From positions 1,849 to 19,790 of the forward strand of contig JAABOA010000215.1 in the NCBI GenBank assembly GCA_015680635.1: a stretch of DNA of 17,942 nucleotides. The letters are read 5' to 3'. The notes under the pieces are model-generated. The model did no database searches and was not told the DNA's origin. It saw only the letters and a list, made by a program, of their open reading frames with translations. This document shows, piece after piece, positions 1-10,504 of the stretch; within the stretch, counting starts at the first letter, position 1, and the number at the start of each line of letters is the position of its first letter. The translations under genes and the position numbers were made by a program. The stretch comes from Lunasporangiospora selenospora (lineage: Eukaryota; Mortierellomycota; Mortierellomycetes; Mortierellales; Mortierellaceae).

Positions 1-419
1 AAAAAAGGCCTTCTCTTTCTTTGTCCTCGCTCAATCCTAATAAACTCGACGCGTCGCCTGTCTCTCAGTCTCTCTCCCCAGAAATGAAATTTACAAGTTG
101 CAGACCCCTTAACCCGGGCTCACTCCAACATCAGGCCAGCTGCATTCATGTTGCATCTACTCACTTCTCAGCGTGCGTTGCGAGCCATCCTGCATGATCT
201 TGCTTTTGGCACTTTACTGTTGATGGTACAAAAAAGAAAAGAAAAAAAAAAAAGAAAAGAAAAACAATAGGCGACTGTGATGGTTTTACGCATTCGTTTA
301 TAGTTGGCCAAGGGCCTGGGCGACATGTGAATAATACTGGTTTCTGTTCATTATAACTCGGAATTTGTGAACTCTTTAGAAAAAGACCTACTTTTTGGAC
401 TGGTTGACCCTGAACAGAA
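1..419. other. 5' flank of the first gene
   Basis: No gene is supported here. The stretch holds pyrimidine-rich runs near the left edge, an A/G tract at 230-264, and then about 155 bases of mixed sequence up to the ATG at 420. It probably contains the promoter and 5' UTR of the plus-strand gene. I see no convincing TATA box. A minus-strand open frame overlaps it but is antisense to the first gene and has no recognisable content. Confidence 0.5.
230..264 (+). repeat. A/G homopurine tract
   Basis: About 35 bases made only of A with a few G, including a 12-A run. It lies about 155 bases upstream of the ATG at 420. Such poly(dA) tracts commonly sit in nucleosome-poor fungal promoters, so a promoter role is plausible but inferred. 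Confidence 0.6.
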
Positions 420-3400
420 ATGCCTAGCCCAATTGACCTACTACCGACACCCTTGTCGTCACTGCTGCGATCGACATCAGAGGATGGGTCACTAGGCCCT
501 CTTGAGCCAGCAGCTCTCCATGCAGCTTTGGCTAGGATGCCACGGTCTACCTGGCTGAGGCTTGGAGCGGACTGCCATACCCAGGGTTTCATGGCGCTGG
601 ACAAGGAGTTCCAGTCTTTGGCCGCGCGTTCCTCCTCTTCGACGTCATCCAGTATCGCTGCACGACCATCAACAGCCTCTTCCAGAGCGCGGACGCAAAC
701 CAATCAAGATAACCCCGGTGTTCTTCCAAGGATAGCACATTCGATACTTCATTTTTCACCGTCTCTTAGGAAGGGACATTCTGCCGTTGCCACACATGGA
801 TCAGGATCTGTCGATACACCTTTGCTCTGGCAACTCTTTTATGTTTACAAACAGTGCTATCTTGTGGACACATCCAATGACTCACTTTCTCGCACGAAAC
901 CACTAACGAAGCCTCAGGGATCGCCTCAGTCATGGCAGCTGTACTTTTTGAAATCGGCCTGTCCCGATGTCTTTGTCATGGCAGTCTTGGAATACTTTCT
1001 TCAGTATGGGCGTCGTCGCGGCTTTGAATATGACATCCCAAGGGAACTCGTAGAATCAATTGATTTCGAATTGTGTTCGTCCTCGGGACCTGCCAAGCTC
1101 GCTGTCCAAGCATGGATCCAGACCATTATTGCCTGTCGGCGCTATGTCAAGACTAATAACATTAGTAATCAGAGTATACAGTCGGCTAGACGGGCCATGC
1201 TGTTGTCAATCTCTTCTCTCGCCAATAACTCGACTGCCGCCGCTGCCAATACCGAGGACCACATCGAAGGATCTGTCAAAGCAGCAGCAACCAGTGGTTC
1301 AGAAACTACGGGTGACGACAATAACGACGCAAAGGCGCCTACAGAAACCGACTCGGATCCCGAGGAAGGCGAATTGCCTGAAGAGTCGACCGATAGCAAC
1401 ACTACGGATCCAAAACTTGAACAGGATCTAGTAGGGCAAGAGATGGCTCTTCATCTGAGCAACGCATGTACAGCACTCGAAGTCTTTTTCGAGTCGGGTC
1501 CTGGAAAGGATCTTCCAAAGCTGCAGGCGTTGCTTCAGCAGGAACTTGCTGCAGACGCCAAGGCGTATTCAAAGCCAGGACAAGGGGCTGCGGGTTCCGA
1601 GCGGGGTATTAAGCGGGCAGGTGCCGTTGCAGGGATTGGCTCTGGCACTGGGGTGGGATCCAAAGCCTCTGGAGGTATCACAGGCATGGATGGATTAGAT
1701 GCAAAAAAGCGGATCAAACTCAGTGGCATAGACACACCCGGATCTGCGTTGGCAGGCACCACGATCGCCCCACCCTTGATCACTAGATCACAGGCTCCAG
1801 GCACGGTCCGACCAAACACAGTGGCGCCACAGTCACTTGCATCCATCGTTGTTACCACTGCATTGGCAAAGACAGGGTTAACTCATCCCTTGATTGTGCC
1901 CACAGTCATTCTTGGTACTGAGAATGGAGAACCAGGGGTGATACGGTCATCGTCCCACTTTTTGAATCAAGCTCTCACAGGGTTTCTGTCTTCAACCTCA
2001 TCAGCAATACACTCTTATCATCATCACCATGCCACATCGACGTTGAGCATCAGTGGCTCGGGCAATCAGCAAGCCAAGCTCAGCAATCCACTCTGGTCGC
2101 CGGTTCTCGGTCTGAATTACTTGCCGCAAGCCTACAGCAAGTACACCCCATTATTTGCAACCGAAATTGAGCGATGGATGACGCTGATGGGTCATTTGGG
2201 AGGGGCAGTTTTTTCAGAGAAACTTGTCAGCCTGATCAAGGCAGTGTATCCAACGGATCAAAAGTTCTTGCTGGACCAGGTTCTGGTCGAGTACATGTGC
2301 TGGGAAGGAACCAACGGTAGTGAGCGGGACGATATCGAGGCACTTAGAGCTGTTGGTGATACGATGATTGCGCCATTCTCGGCGGCGCTATTGGTCGCAG
2401 GAGAAAAAACCCAGGGTAAAGCCGGTGAGTGGTTGGTGGAGACGATAATGAATGCACTGGTGAGCTTGGTGATCAAGCCAGAAGAGAGTACTACCTATTT
2501 GGAACCAGGGTCCAAGAGATGGACCGAGCGAATGGAGGTTTCCGAGGAGACAGACAGTTCGGGGGCGAGCATGGAAGGCGTCGTCTCGACTGGTGACAGC
2601 AACACAGGAGCTGGAGTTGGCGTCGGATCAAACTTTGGTACAGGTACTGGGGTTGGCACCGGTATGGGTATCGGAGCAGCCAACAGGGCCAAGAGGAGGC
2701 GTATTCGCACAATGTATAATCGTCGAGTGAGTCCATTCTATGCGACCTTGGCCATGTTTCAGCCAAAGCGTGTTGCCACACGAGCGGTTGGAATGCTCTA
2801 CTTTTCGAACGAGGAGGCCGAGCGAATTACCAAGTCTGGTCTTAAAGGTAAAGATGCCAAGGCCGGAGTCGGATTTGGAGGAGGTCCTGGGGGAATAGGA
2901 GTCGGCGGAGCAGGTGGAGGCATTGCTGGCAGTGGTAGTCTCTTGCGAGCGGATGCTGAGACTCTGACAGCCGAAAAACTCACCTCCTCTGGGAATGCGC
3001 CAGAGGTGGAGGAGTTGATACAGCTCGCGAACGAGTCCAATAAGTTTCTAAAGGCGGCCGAGACGGAGGATCCAGAGCTGATGCGGTTGTCGAGCAAAGC
3101 AAGAAGACGGCTGTATCGACAAATGCGGAAGCTGAGCCAACAGCAGTCCAAGCTGGGGCAAGCACCTGGAGTTCCTGATCCACGCGAGTCTCTAAGAGGG
3201 TCATTTATGGACGTGATCAACCAGAGCACTGGTGGGGCAAATGCCAACAGACCCCCAGGATCTACTCAAGCTGGTACTAGTGTTGAAAAGTCGACCGAGA
3301 CCACGATCAACGATCAGTCGATGGTGGAGGCATCTAAAGGGGATTCTGTGATAGGCAGCGATTCGCAGAGTAACAGGAACACGCACATCCCACCCGTCAG

Positions 3401-4064
3401 TAACAGCAACGAGAACAACTCGGTTTCTCGGGGAGATGTCACCAACAGTACCAACGCTGCTGGCGCTACAGAAGGGAAAGACTCTGAAATGAAGGAAGAG
3501 CATGACAGTACCACTGCTCTCAAAGAGGAAATCGAGGACGAGAATGAGGATGAGATTGCTATTCAACTGGCAAAGCAGGTTGAAGTGAACCGGACAGTCT
3601 GCCAGGCCCCATTCCGTGTTTTGATGCTTATCCTCCAGAGCTTGACAAGAATGAACCAGACCGGAGCTCTGGATGCCTGGATCACGGATGCATTGTCAGG
3701 GACTGTTTCTGAGTTGAGAGTCTTGTACTTTGAATGGCTTCTCTCGACCATGATCAACAGTGGATACCCCTCACCGACGTTTACATTATCATCTATGAGC
3801 ATCAGCAGGTCGGGGTCTGTAAGCTCTTTAACAGCCCAGGGAACGGCAGGAGCTCAACAACAACAGCAGCAACAGCAGCAACAGCGGCAGCAACAGGAGG
3901 AAGAGATTCTGCGATTGCTGGGTGTATTGGTTGTAGCGCAAGGAATTGGACAGGAGCCCTTACGAACTGCTCTTGAGAGGGTGGAAGCAAAGCAGAACAA
4001 GATGGATGGAAAGGAGATAGAGATCATTTGGAACAAAGTTAGGCAATTACTGGGGACATCATAA
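420..4064 (+). CDS. Uncharacterised 1214-aa low-complexity scaffold-like protein
   Basis: I do not recognise this protein. It is one uninterrupted 1214-codon frame. Predicted helical, hydrophobic blocks lie at about residues 134-275 (starting LLWQLFYVYKQC), 555-690 (after NPLWSPVLGLNYL) and 1060-1214. Between them are low-complexity linkers: an acidic stretch near 297-322 (DPEEGELPEE), Gly/Val-rich runs near 730-755 and 816-840, a Ser/Asn/Thr-rich region near 940-1020 and an acidic stretch near 1025-1050. A basic cluster NRAKRRRIR near 755 could be a nuclear localisation signal, and KARRRLYRQMRK near 895-905 is also basic. Poly-Gln interrupts the last block at 1146-1159. There is no signal peptide or membrane segment. 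The make-up suggests a nuclear scaffold, perhaps in transcription or RNA processing, but that is inference. The start is the first ATG of the frame. Introns with lengths divisible by three cannot be excluded. Confidence 0.85.
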   Translation: MPSPIDLLPTPLSSLLRSTSEDGSLGPLEPAALHAALARMPRSTWLRLGADCHTQGFMALDKEFQSLAARSSSSTSSSIAARPSTASSRARTQTNQDNPGVLPRIAHSILHFSPSLRKGHSAVATHGSGSVDTPLLWQLFYVYKQCYLVDTSNDSLSRTKPLTKPQGSPQSWQLYFLKSACPDVFVMAVLEYFLQYGRRRGFEYDIPRELVESIDFELCSSSGPAKLAVQAWIQTIIACRRYVKTNNISNQSIQSARRAMLLSISSLANNSTAAAANTEDHIEGSVKAAATSGSETTGDDNNDAKAPTETDSDPEEGELPEESTDSNTTDPKLEQDLVGQEMALHLSNACTALEVFFESGPGKDLPKLQALLQQELAADAKAYSKPGQGAAGSERGIKRAGAVAGIGSGTGVGSKASGGITGMDGLDAKKRIKLSGIDTPGSALAGTTIAPPLITRSQAPGTVRPNTVAPQSLASIVVTTALAKTGLTHPLIVPTVILGTENGEPGVIRSSSHFLNQALTGFLSSTSSAIHSYHHHHATSTLSISGSGNQQAKLSNPLWSPVLGLNYLPQAYSKYTPLFATEIERWMTLMGHLGGAVFSEKLVSLIKAVYPTDQKFLLDQVLVEYMCWEGTNGSERDDIEALRAVGDTMIAPFSAALLVAGEKTQGKAGEWLVETIMNALVSLVIKPEESTTYLEPGSKRWTERMEVSEETDSSGASMEGVVSTGDSNTGAGVGVGSNFGTGTGVGTGMGIGAANRAKRRRIRTMYNRRVSPFYATLAMFQPKRVATRAVGMLYFSNEEAERITKSGLKGKDAKAGVGFGGGPGGIGVGGAGGGIAGSGSLLRADAETLTAEKLTSSGNAPEVEELIQLANESNKFLKAAETEDPELMRLSSKARRRLYRQMRKLSQQQSKLGQAPGVPDPRESLRGSFMDVINQSTGGANANRPPGSTQAGTSVEKSTETTINDQSMVEASKGDSVIGSDSQSNRNTHIPPVSNSNENNSVSRGDVTNSTNAAGATEGKDSEMKEEHDSTTALKEEIEDENEDEIAIQLAKQVEVNRTVCQAPFRVLMLILQSLTRMNQTGALDAWITDALSGTVSELRVLYFEWLLSTMINSGYPSPTFTLSSMSISRSGSVSSLTAQGTAGAQQQQQQQQQQRQQQEEEILRLLGVLVVAQGIGQEPLRTALERVEAKQNKMDGKEIEIIWNKVRQLLGTS
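3855..3896 (+). repeat. CAA/CAG poly-glutamine tract
   Basis: A mixed CAA/CAG run encodes ten Gln, one Arg (CGG) and three Gln, followed by three Glu, at residues 1146-1162 of the first protein. The codon mixture means the tract is not a pure trinucleotide repeat and is probably fairly stable. It splits the C-terminal helical block. Confidence 0.9.
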
Positions 4065-4119
4065 GTAGGACGGGGTCTAACAATGATTATTCACTCTTGC
4101 AACTTGGTAGCTTCCTTTT

Positions 4120-4123
<4 letters not shown>

Positions 4124-4165
<42 letters not shown>
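4124..4165 (+). repeat. (TC)n microsatellite
   Basis: An uninterrupted run of about 21 TC units, 42 bases, in the 3' flank of the first gene. It begins about 60 bases after the stop codon, so it probably lies in the transcribed 3' UTR. Confidence 0.95.
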
Positions 4166-4168
<3 letters not shown>

Positions 4169-4200
4169 TTGTTTACTGTAAATATACCTTGCACGTATGC

Positions 4201-4206
4201 AATAAA
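4201..4206 (+). terminator. Polyadenylation signal AATAAA
   Basis: A canonical AATAAA on the plus strand, 137 bases behind the stop of the first gene and followed by a C/T-rich stretch. This is the most likely poly(A) signal for that gene. Confidence 0.45.
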
Positions 4207-4454
4207 CGCCCCCTCTTCTTCATTTTCCTTTTCCCTTTTCTCTTTCATGAAGTGCAGATCTTTGCGTTGAAATGTTTTTTGGTTGTTCGGCCTATGGTAG
4301 CCACTCAATTTTCTGGAAAATGCCTTGAACATTACTATATTATCGGGTTCATAAAATAAAATAAACGCAGCCTGCAACAAGGAACCTGTATGCTACAGCT
4401 GTGATACATTGTTGATATTTTGTTTCGTGGATATGTTCATTCTCTTGTTCTCCT

Positions 4455-7400
4455 TCAAGGAAATGCTGTTCTAGAAGAAGACTGTGGGGTGGTGGGAGCT
4501 GTCGTCTCTGCAGGCGAGATCTGGCCAGACGTACTCGGACTAGAGTTCAGACTAGAAGCCATTAATGGGCTACTGACATTGTTGGTCACAAAGTCGAATC
4601 GGGGCTCAATCTCAAAATCTTCCAAAGAGATATCTTCAAAATGCATCCCATACTGGACAAAATGAGTCTTGATCGACTCTGGTGGCGATGGAGGCGTCAA
4701 CAGAACTGTTGTCAATCTAGTTAGATAGAGCACATTAGATCGGTTAGCTGAGGGTATTGTTGGAAGCGTTGCGTGTTGACAAGAAAGAAAAAAAAGGTTG
4801 GTCTTTACCCTGATTTCCCGTTCAAGAACTGCTTAAAGTATTTGTGATAAACTCTCTTCAGGTCTGACACACCAACCTTGTAAAGGTACTGGTGACTCTT
4901 TGTCAAACTCTCCATCGATTTATAACCCTATACTCATCAACCGGAAACAAATTATTAGTATCATCATTGTTTTTTTCAGGCATGGCAAGGTAAAAGAAAA
5001 ATCAATCTGTTCGTGAATAAACATAATAACCTACCATGATGGCGCCACGTAGGATCCAGGAAAGAACGCCTCCAGCAGTAGCACGCTCCATGCATGTCTG
5101 ATAGACTCGGGTCGCTTGAGCAGTCTCCATCTCAAATTGACCCCCTACTACCGAATCCCAATCCGTTTCCATCGATCGAATAATATCCAAGAAAGCATCA
5201 TAGGCTTTGACAGGGTCTGTCGCAACTCGAACTTCAAAAGCCATCTAGTAAATGTCAAAATAATAATAACAGGGCGCCGTAAGAATCGAGCTTGAGGAGA
5301 GCATATCTTTGTCCAACATGAGCAGATCCAATGAATGCGAAAGGCGCATTACCTGACCAGTCCAGTGATACACACTGAGAGATGCATCGTAGGCATATCC
5401 GTTTCCACGGACAGCTGAGTATAGAGGCCCTTCACTCCTCGACAAAATATCGCAGAGCAACAGGGTGGCATAATGGTCCAAAAAGTTCTCCTCCGTCGCC
5501 AGCTCTGGATGATAGATGACATCACAGGGGACAATCGAGATCAAATAAGAGGACGTGATCGATTTCATAGGGATAAGCGCACAGCTTGGATTCTTTGATC
5601 CGGAGCTGGATTGCGCCAGAGGTTTGTAGGGTGATCTTGGGAAAGGGAAAGTCTCCAACTCCATCGGGTCAGATGAGCCTAGTGCTGGAGCCTTTGTCGC
5701 TAAACCTTTACCATCGTTCAAGGTCATATTTGAAGCCTTGATAGTTGCCTCTACTTCATCTCTCATGATCCTGACATGGGGCTGATCCTGCTGTTGGTGG
5801 AAGGGTTCTGATGGCTTTCTCTTCCGTGCCCGATTAGCCATTGTAGCAACAGACATGGACAGCCCCGAAGATGCCTGGTAAAGGGCATACTCTTGATCCC
5901 ATACATCTGTCAATAATTGAACGGGATCCTTGGACTCGTCGGAACCGGACCCAAATCCAATGGGTACGCCCACTTGACCAAACCCGACAGCGGGCATATT
6001 TCCGTTCCTCTTGGACGATTGGATCACTTCTGAAATCGATTGCAGCATAGAATGTTTGATTCGTTCGAGACGCGCCAGGACCTTGGGAGCCTGGCCGGTC
6101 TTTTGCTTCAGCTCTTGGATAACCTTCCTCAGGAATGGCTCCTGACGGAACACTGAGATAGCCATATCATTGCCCAAAACAGTCGCTGGAGCCTCTAATT
6201 GAGCGGGGTCGAGACTTTTCTTGGCAGAGGGATCCATCTTGCGGCAGTACTTTGTCGACAGCTCATAATCCCGGACGGGCGTTGTCATTCGTGTGCTGAC
6301 CATAGACAGCATATCGCCTCCATCACGCTTCAACTCCATGATTTGTGAAAGCAAGATCTTTGCTACCGTCAAGACACGCTCTTCTGTAAACTCGGCAAAC
6401 ATGAGCACACGGAGCATAAGTTGACACTGTTCCTTGAACTTTGAGCGCTCGGCCGAGCAGGCAAGGATAAACAGCTCAGAGAGCCATGAGCATGCGAAAA
6501 TGTCATTTCCAAAACCAACTGCTGCCTCATGAGAAACCAAAGTGTTGGAGACCAATGTCACCACCTCTTGATAGTTCAAAGATTCAAACACGATCTCTTC
6601 TGATCCTTCTGGACCAGTATACTTTGGAATCGAACAGGCCGACTGAAAAATAAGCTCTTGGAAGAGAACGAGATAGGGCCGGAGATCTTCGCTGAGATGG
6701 GTAAGAGGGAGACAGAGCTTCACATGGGTGAAAAATGTGTTTGTTTCCACGTATTGAATGACATTGAATGGTTTCAGGTCCTTGTTTCCGTCTTTGGCAA
6801 CCGACACATACTTTTCCGTCAATGGAATCGTAGGGACCTTGGAAGCGTCGGGGATAGGTGGCATCGATGCCATTACCTCTGCTGACAGGTTGACTTTGTT
6901 TGCTTCCACAGCCTCGGTCACCACAACCGCCTGTTTTGCTAGTCCATCCACACCAAGCTCTTCAGCCATTGTCTGTTGTTTTTTCGCGACGGAAGCGTTG
7001 AGAGTTTTCCCCAATTTACTGTCAGGGATCATCAATACTTCCACCATCGAAGGCTCAAAGAGCCACTTGCGGGCCAAATCTTTCCAGTACTGAGGCTCCA
7101 TCGTATCGAGGTCATCGATGATATCAAAGATGCTGGATCGTGTGCCGATGGCGGCAGGCTTTGTTTTATCCTTTTCGAGGTAGGCATAAGCAAGGATATC
7201 GGGGACAAGATAAGATGTTGCTGCTTCATGTGGATCGTCTTCAATCGACTCGTTGACCTTGGTCCGATGCCGGGCAATAACTCGAGTCATTTCCGTAGGA
7301 TCAGACAATCCATTGTTAATGAAATCCTCCAGGACTTTTAGAACCCTTCCATGATAGAAATCGGGCTCGAACAGATCCTGGGATTCACTGACATCATCTT

Positions 7401-8986
7401 CTTTACCATGCTCCTCTGAATGCTCCTCGTCGTCGCTGTCGCGCTCTTCGTCGCTGTCGTGCTCCTCATCACTGTCTTGCTCCTCGTCGCTGTGTTCAGA
7501 GTAGTCATTGTCCTCGTGAGCGTCCTCATCCTCCTCATCTTCATCCTCGTCATGGCTTTCATCCTGGTCTCCACTTTCTTTCTTCTGTTTGCCGTCTGCG
7601 CCCTGGCCATGAGAGCGAATAGGTATACCAGAGAATAATAGAATAAGAGATGTATCCATACATCCCTTCACTTCAAAATCGACCTGGCTAGCGAGAGGAG
7701 TCCGTCGATCGACAAAGGCTTGAGAGAATGGCGATGCTGAGGTTTCATGCAAGAATCGGAACAGGATGTCGAGACCAACCATGGTCTTCAAATCGTAAGT
7801 GCTAGGACCTAGCCATCCATATCCAATGGATCCAACGTCCTCATCTGCTGAAGGGAAGCGAATTGTTCTAGACGTGAGCTTTGTATCCTTGTTCATGATT
7901 GGGGCGTCTTCGCGTCCCTTTGAAAGGTCCATTTCTTGAATAATATCCATTCCTTGTTTGGTATCTGTATCAACGAGGATGTTTTTTCGGACAATCATAT
8001 CAAAGATTCGTTCAGGCTGAAGACCATCGCCAGTGACAACAACAGCCATATTAGATGGCTGATAAAACTTTTGGTGGTAGTCGCGAATGTCCTGATTGCT
8101 CATCTTTGGGATCTCTGGGGTCAATCCTCCACACTCGTGATAATATGTCTGCGACTTGGGATAAAGCAACCGACGAAGCCCTAGATCCAACTACCATAAT
8201 TAGTAATATTAAAGCGGCTCTCGTGTTAGTTTCTGCATATAGAGAATGTACTTTTGACGTTCTTTATGTAAATTAGCATGATGATCCCTTACCAGATCGG
8301 CTTCAGAGTTTTCTCTAGAGGCCATTTCTGAGAACACTACTCCTTGTTGCTTGCCTTCGCCATCGACATGGTACACTTCTGTAACGTATTGGTCGTCCCG
8401 CAATGTGGGATGAAGTACATGGTCTAAGAATACTGGTAAAATCTCTGCCATTCCATCTCTCCCAGCTGTGGCAATTGTGTATCCTGTATGGTCTTCAGTC
8501 TAAACAATCCATTCGAATAGAGACATTGTTAGAAAGAGTCCCGAGCGGCTGAACAGACATGATCTAGACACCAAGTCTTGAGAATGTAAAGAGAGGCTGT
8601 TACCGTATAGGCATTGGTTCCTGTCGAGAGACATCTATTGGCGAGTGAATCCAGGTATCCTCGGTCCGGATAGTTTTTTGATCCGCAAAAGACCACTAGT
8701 TCGCCCATTTTTGCAATTTCAGCGGTTAGCAATTGGCCCCAATATTTTCATAGACCAGGAACTCTGAGTGCCATAGGATAAAGGACCTACGATGTTCTAG
8801 TGTATGGGGGAGACCACGAGAGTCTTTGGTGACAGTGGGGACAATTATGGTAGCCGTGGCTTGTGGGCCGGGTATGGAGACAAAGACAAAGCGCATGCTT
8901 GTCGCATTGTGGCTGTAGACTGCGATAGGGGTAGGTTGGCTTGGTCCTGGAAGGGACACTTCGGACTCCAACTGGAAGTGGTCCAT
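4455..8986 (-). CDS. M16C-type zinc metalloprotease (Sdd3/YOL098C-like)
   Basis: Rebuilt from seven minus-strand exons: 8986-8791, 8695-8604, 8499-8293, 8190-5353, 5244-5035, 4927-4809 and 4716-4455 (1307 aa, introns 92-108 nt, GT..AG). The inverted zinc motif HTLEH is at residues 61-65 (Glu64 catalytic, His61 and His65 ligands). The likely third ligand is Glu154 in FSEMASREN. Joining exons 1 and 2 gives HTLEH-LVFCGSKNYP, and exons 2 and 3 give NAYT-TEDHTGYT, both family-like. The nearest family I know is yeast Sdd3 (YOL098C) and nematode C05D11.1, related to presequence protease and insulinase. Those are roughly 1000 aa. The extra length is an acidic insert at about 363-436 and a Ser-rich, basic loop (NRARKRKPSEP) near 950. 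There is no clear mitochondrial presequence, so a cytosolic site is likely. The start at 8986 puts HXXEH at the usual distance from the N-terminus. Confidence 0.9.
7420..7494 (-). repeat. 18-nt tandem repeat encoding [HD]SD[ED]E hexapeptides
   Basis: Inside the protease gene, about four copies of an 18-base unit encode SDEEQ, DSDEEH, DSDEER and DSDDEEH in tandem, at about residues 399-422. They form the core of the acidic insert. The wider insert runs from about 7378 to 7599. Such coding minisatellites change length easily by slippage. Confidence 0.75.
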
Positions 8987-9240
8987 GGCTGGTCTGGAAT
9001 GTGTGCACGATGAAGTAGAGAATGGGAGAGAGAAAAACAAAGGTGAGGAAAAGGGCAAGTGAACCTGAAGTTGATCCAGAATTCTAATCCAAATCTTGAT
9101 CCAGTGACTCTTTGCGAGAATGAGTAGGTTGGCCGCAGCAATGTGATCAAAAGGACAAGATTCGTCTGAGCGGGGATCAGAAAAATTTGGCGGCGTGTGT
9201 CTTGAGCCACCATTTAAAAAAATTTATTAGATAAATCTAT
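8987..9240. other. Intergenic region with protease promoter
   Basis: A 254-base gap between the protease start (8986) and the stop of the next minus-strand gene (9241). It should hold the protease promoter and 5' UTR plus the 3' UTR of the upstream gene. No other gene is visible. Confidence 0.5.
9223..9228 (-). terminator. Polyadenylation signal AATAAA (minus strand)
   Basis: TTTATT on the plus strand reads AATAAA on the minus strand, 12 bases behind the stop codon of the T[ST]N[AS]-repeat gene and followed by an A/T-rich run. It is a plausible poly(A) signal with a very short 3' UTR. Confidence 0.45.
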
Positions 9241-10504
9241 TCACCAAGTCTCCACAGGGGCATTGCTGGTAATAGGCAAGTTTTCGCCCACAGGGTAGAA
9301 CCGGAGAGTGGAAGAAGAATTGCTGGTGCCCAAGACGACCTGACCTGGGCCAAATCCACGTCTGCCATGCTTGGAGGCCTTCTTGTCAATATCGAGCACA
9401 ATCTCGCTTCCTTCAATGATGGCATTTGCGTTGGATGTATCAATGTCAATTTGTCCGAAATAATCTTCTGTCAGGTTGAAAGCAATCGATGCATTCGTTG
9501 TGAAAGCGGATCCCTTGAAGAACTGGTTCTTCGGTGGCATGATTGACGCTATGATTGTGCTATTTGAGGTCTTTGCATTGACATCCAACGGCTGTCCCGA
9601 CTGCGAGGCATCCATATTGAATTCTATCCTCGCGTTTGTCGTTGACATACTGGCATATGAACTTTTAACGGATGGTCCCAAGAGGGCGCCAATGATTACT
9701 TTGCCATTCTTTGTCGTAGTATCCATCCTAATTCCCTGTGAGGCGGATGCTGCGTCAACATGAAGATTGATCTGTGCATTCGATGTCTTTGTCGTCACTG
9801 TTGACTGACGTCCATCGCGCGCCTCTAGAATTTTAATCTTGGCGAAAATGGAGGCGTTTGACGTAATGAGCTCGATATGACCGGCTTCAAAGGCTCCTGC
9901 AATGTTTGCATTGGATGTCCTGAGTTCGATTATATCGGCTCGAAGCGTTTGGATAGCAATGGCCGAGTTGGAAAAGTCTGATTTGACACTAGCCCAAGTG
10001 AGCCTGTCAAGATCCTCTCCTGAAAGAGAAGTATTTGGTGCCTCTAGTTTGAGATTGCCCATGAACTCTGTCGAATGTGGAATCTGGATGGTGGTTTCGT
10101 GATAGATGTTGAAGCTACTGATCCTTGATGGACCCTAGAGCCATTATCGAATGACAGTCTACAGGGTCAAAATCACACATAGAGGGAGGCAAGTAAATGA
10201 AAGAGTGGAGAAGAGAGGAATAACGTCTCACCTCGATAATAAAGGTCAAGGTCTTGTTTTCAAATTTAGGGGTGACAGTGATATCGTTCTTTTCACTTTC
10301 TCTGTGGACCCAGATTCGGGTCGAAATCATGGCGAATCCTGAGGAGTCGTCTGTGCCATGTATTATCCGAACCTTGCCCTGAACCTTCCGTTGAGTCCGG
10401 ATAACCAGGTTTGGGAACTCTGCAGGATTGAAGGTCGTATCATCGTTGGAGACTCGGATAGCGAGGCTTGGCTGGTGGATAAGATTGACTAGGGATGAGA
10501 ACAT
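9241..10504 (-). CDS. T[ST]N[AS]-repeat protein, probable beta-solenoid
   Basis: Two exons, 10504-10232 and 10134-9241, joined across a 97-nt intron (donor GTGAGA, acceptor CTCTAG), give 388 aa. The N-terminal 115 residues look beta-rich. From about residue 125 on, a motif T[ST]N[AS] recurs nine times, starting near 164, 182, 208, 256, 280, 303, 325, 361 and 380, usually followed by a small or hydrophobic residue and a short beta strand (for example RTSNANIAGAF, KTSNAQINLHV, FTTNASIAFNL). This ladder is typical of right-handed beta-solenoids such as DUF4097-type adhesin-like domains. There is no signal peptide, no membrane segment and few Cys, so an intracellular or non-classically placed protein is likely. 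The function is unknown. The second exon alone contains an ATG at 10062, but splicing in the first exon keeps the frame and adds matching beta-rich sequence. Confidence 0.8.

Larger units (their letters stand above)
4065..4454. other. Convergent intergenic region
   Basis: This lies between the stop of the plus-strand gene and the stop of the minus-strand protease. It holds both 3' UTRs, a long (TC)n microsatellite and a plus-strand AATAAA at 4201. A/T-rich sequence with two more overlapping AATAAA-like words follows near 4350-4365. I see no gene in it. Confidence 0.6.

Noticed and set aside
161-703. 180-codon minus-strand open frame overlapping the first gene
   Set aside because: Antisense to the start of a well-supported gene, with no motif and low-complexity ends that come from the A/G tract.
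3802-4036. Minus-strand frames with poly-Cys or poly-Ala runs
   Set aside because: They are antisense readings of the poly-Gln tract of the first gene.
4420-4665. 81-codon plus-strand frame
   Set aside because: Overlaps the last exon of the protease on the other strand, and no domain is visible.
7420-7638. Hydrophobic plus-strand frame resembling a membrane protein
   Set aside because: It is the antisense of the acidic repeat; Glu/Asp codons read backwards give Leu, Val, Ile and Phe.
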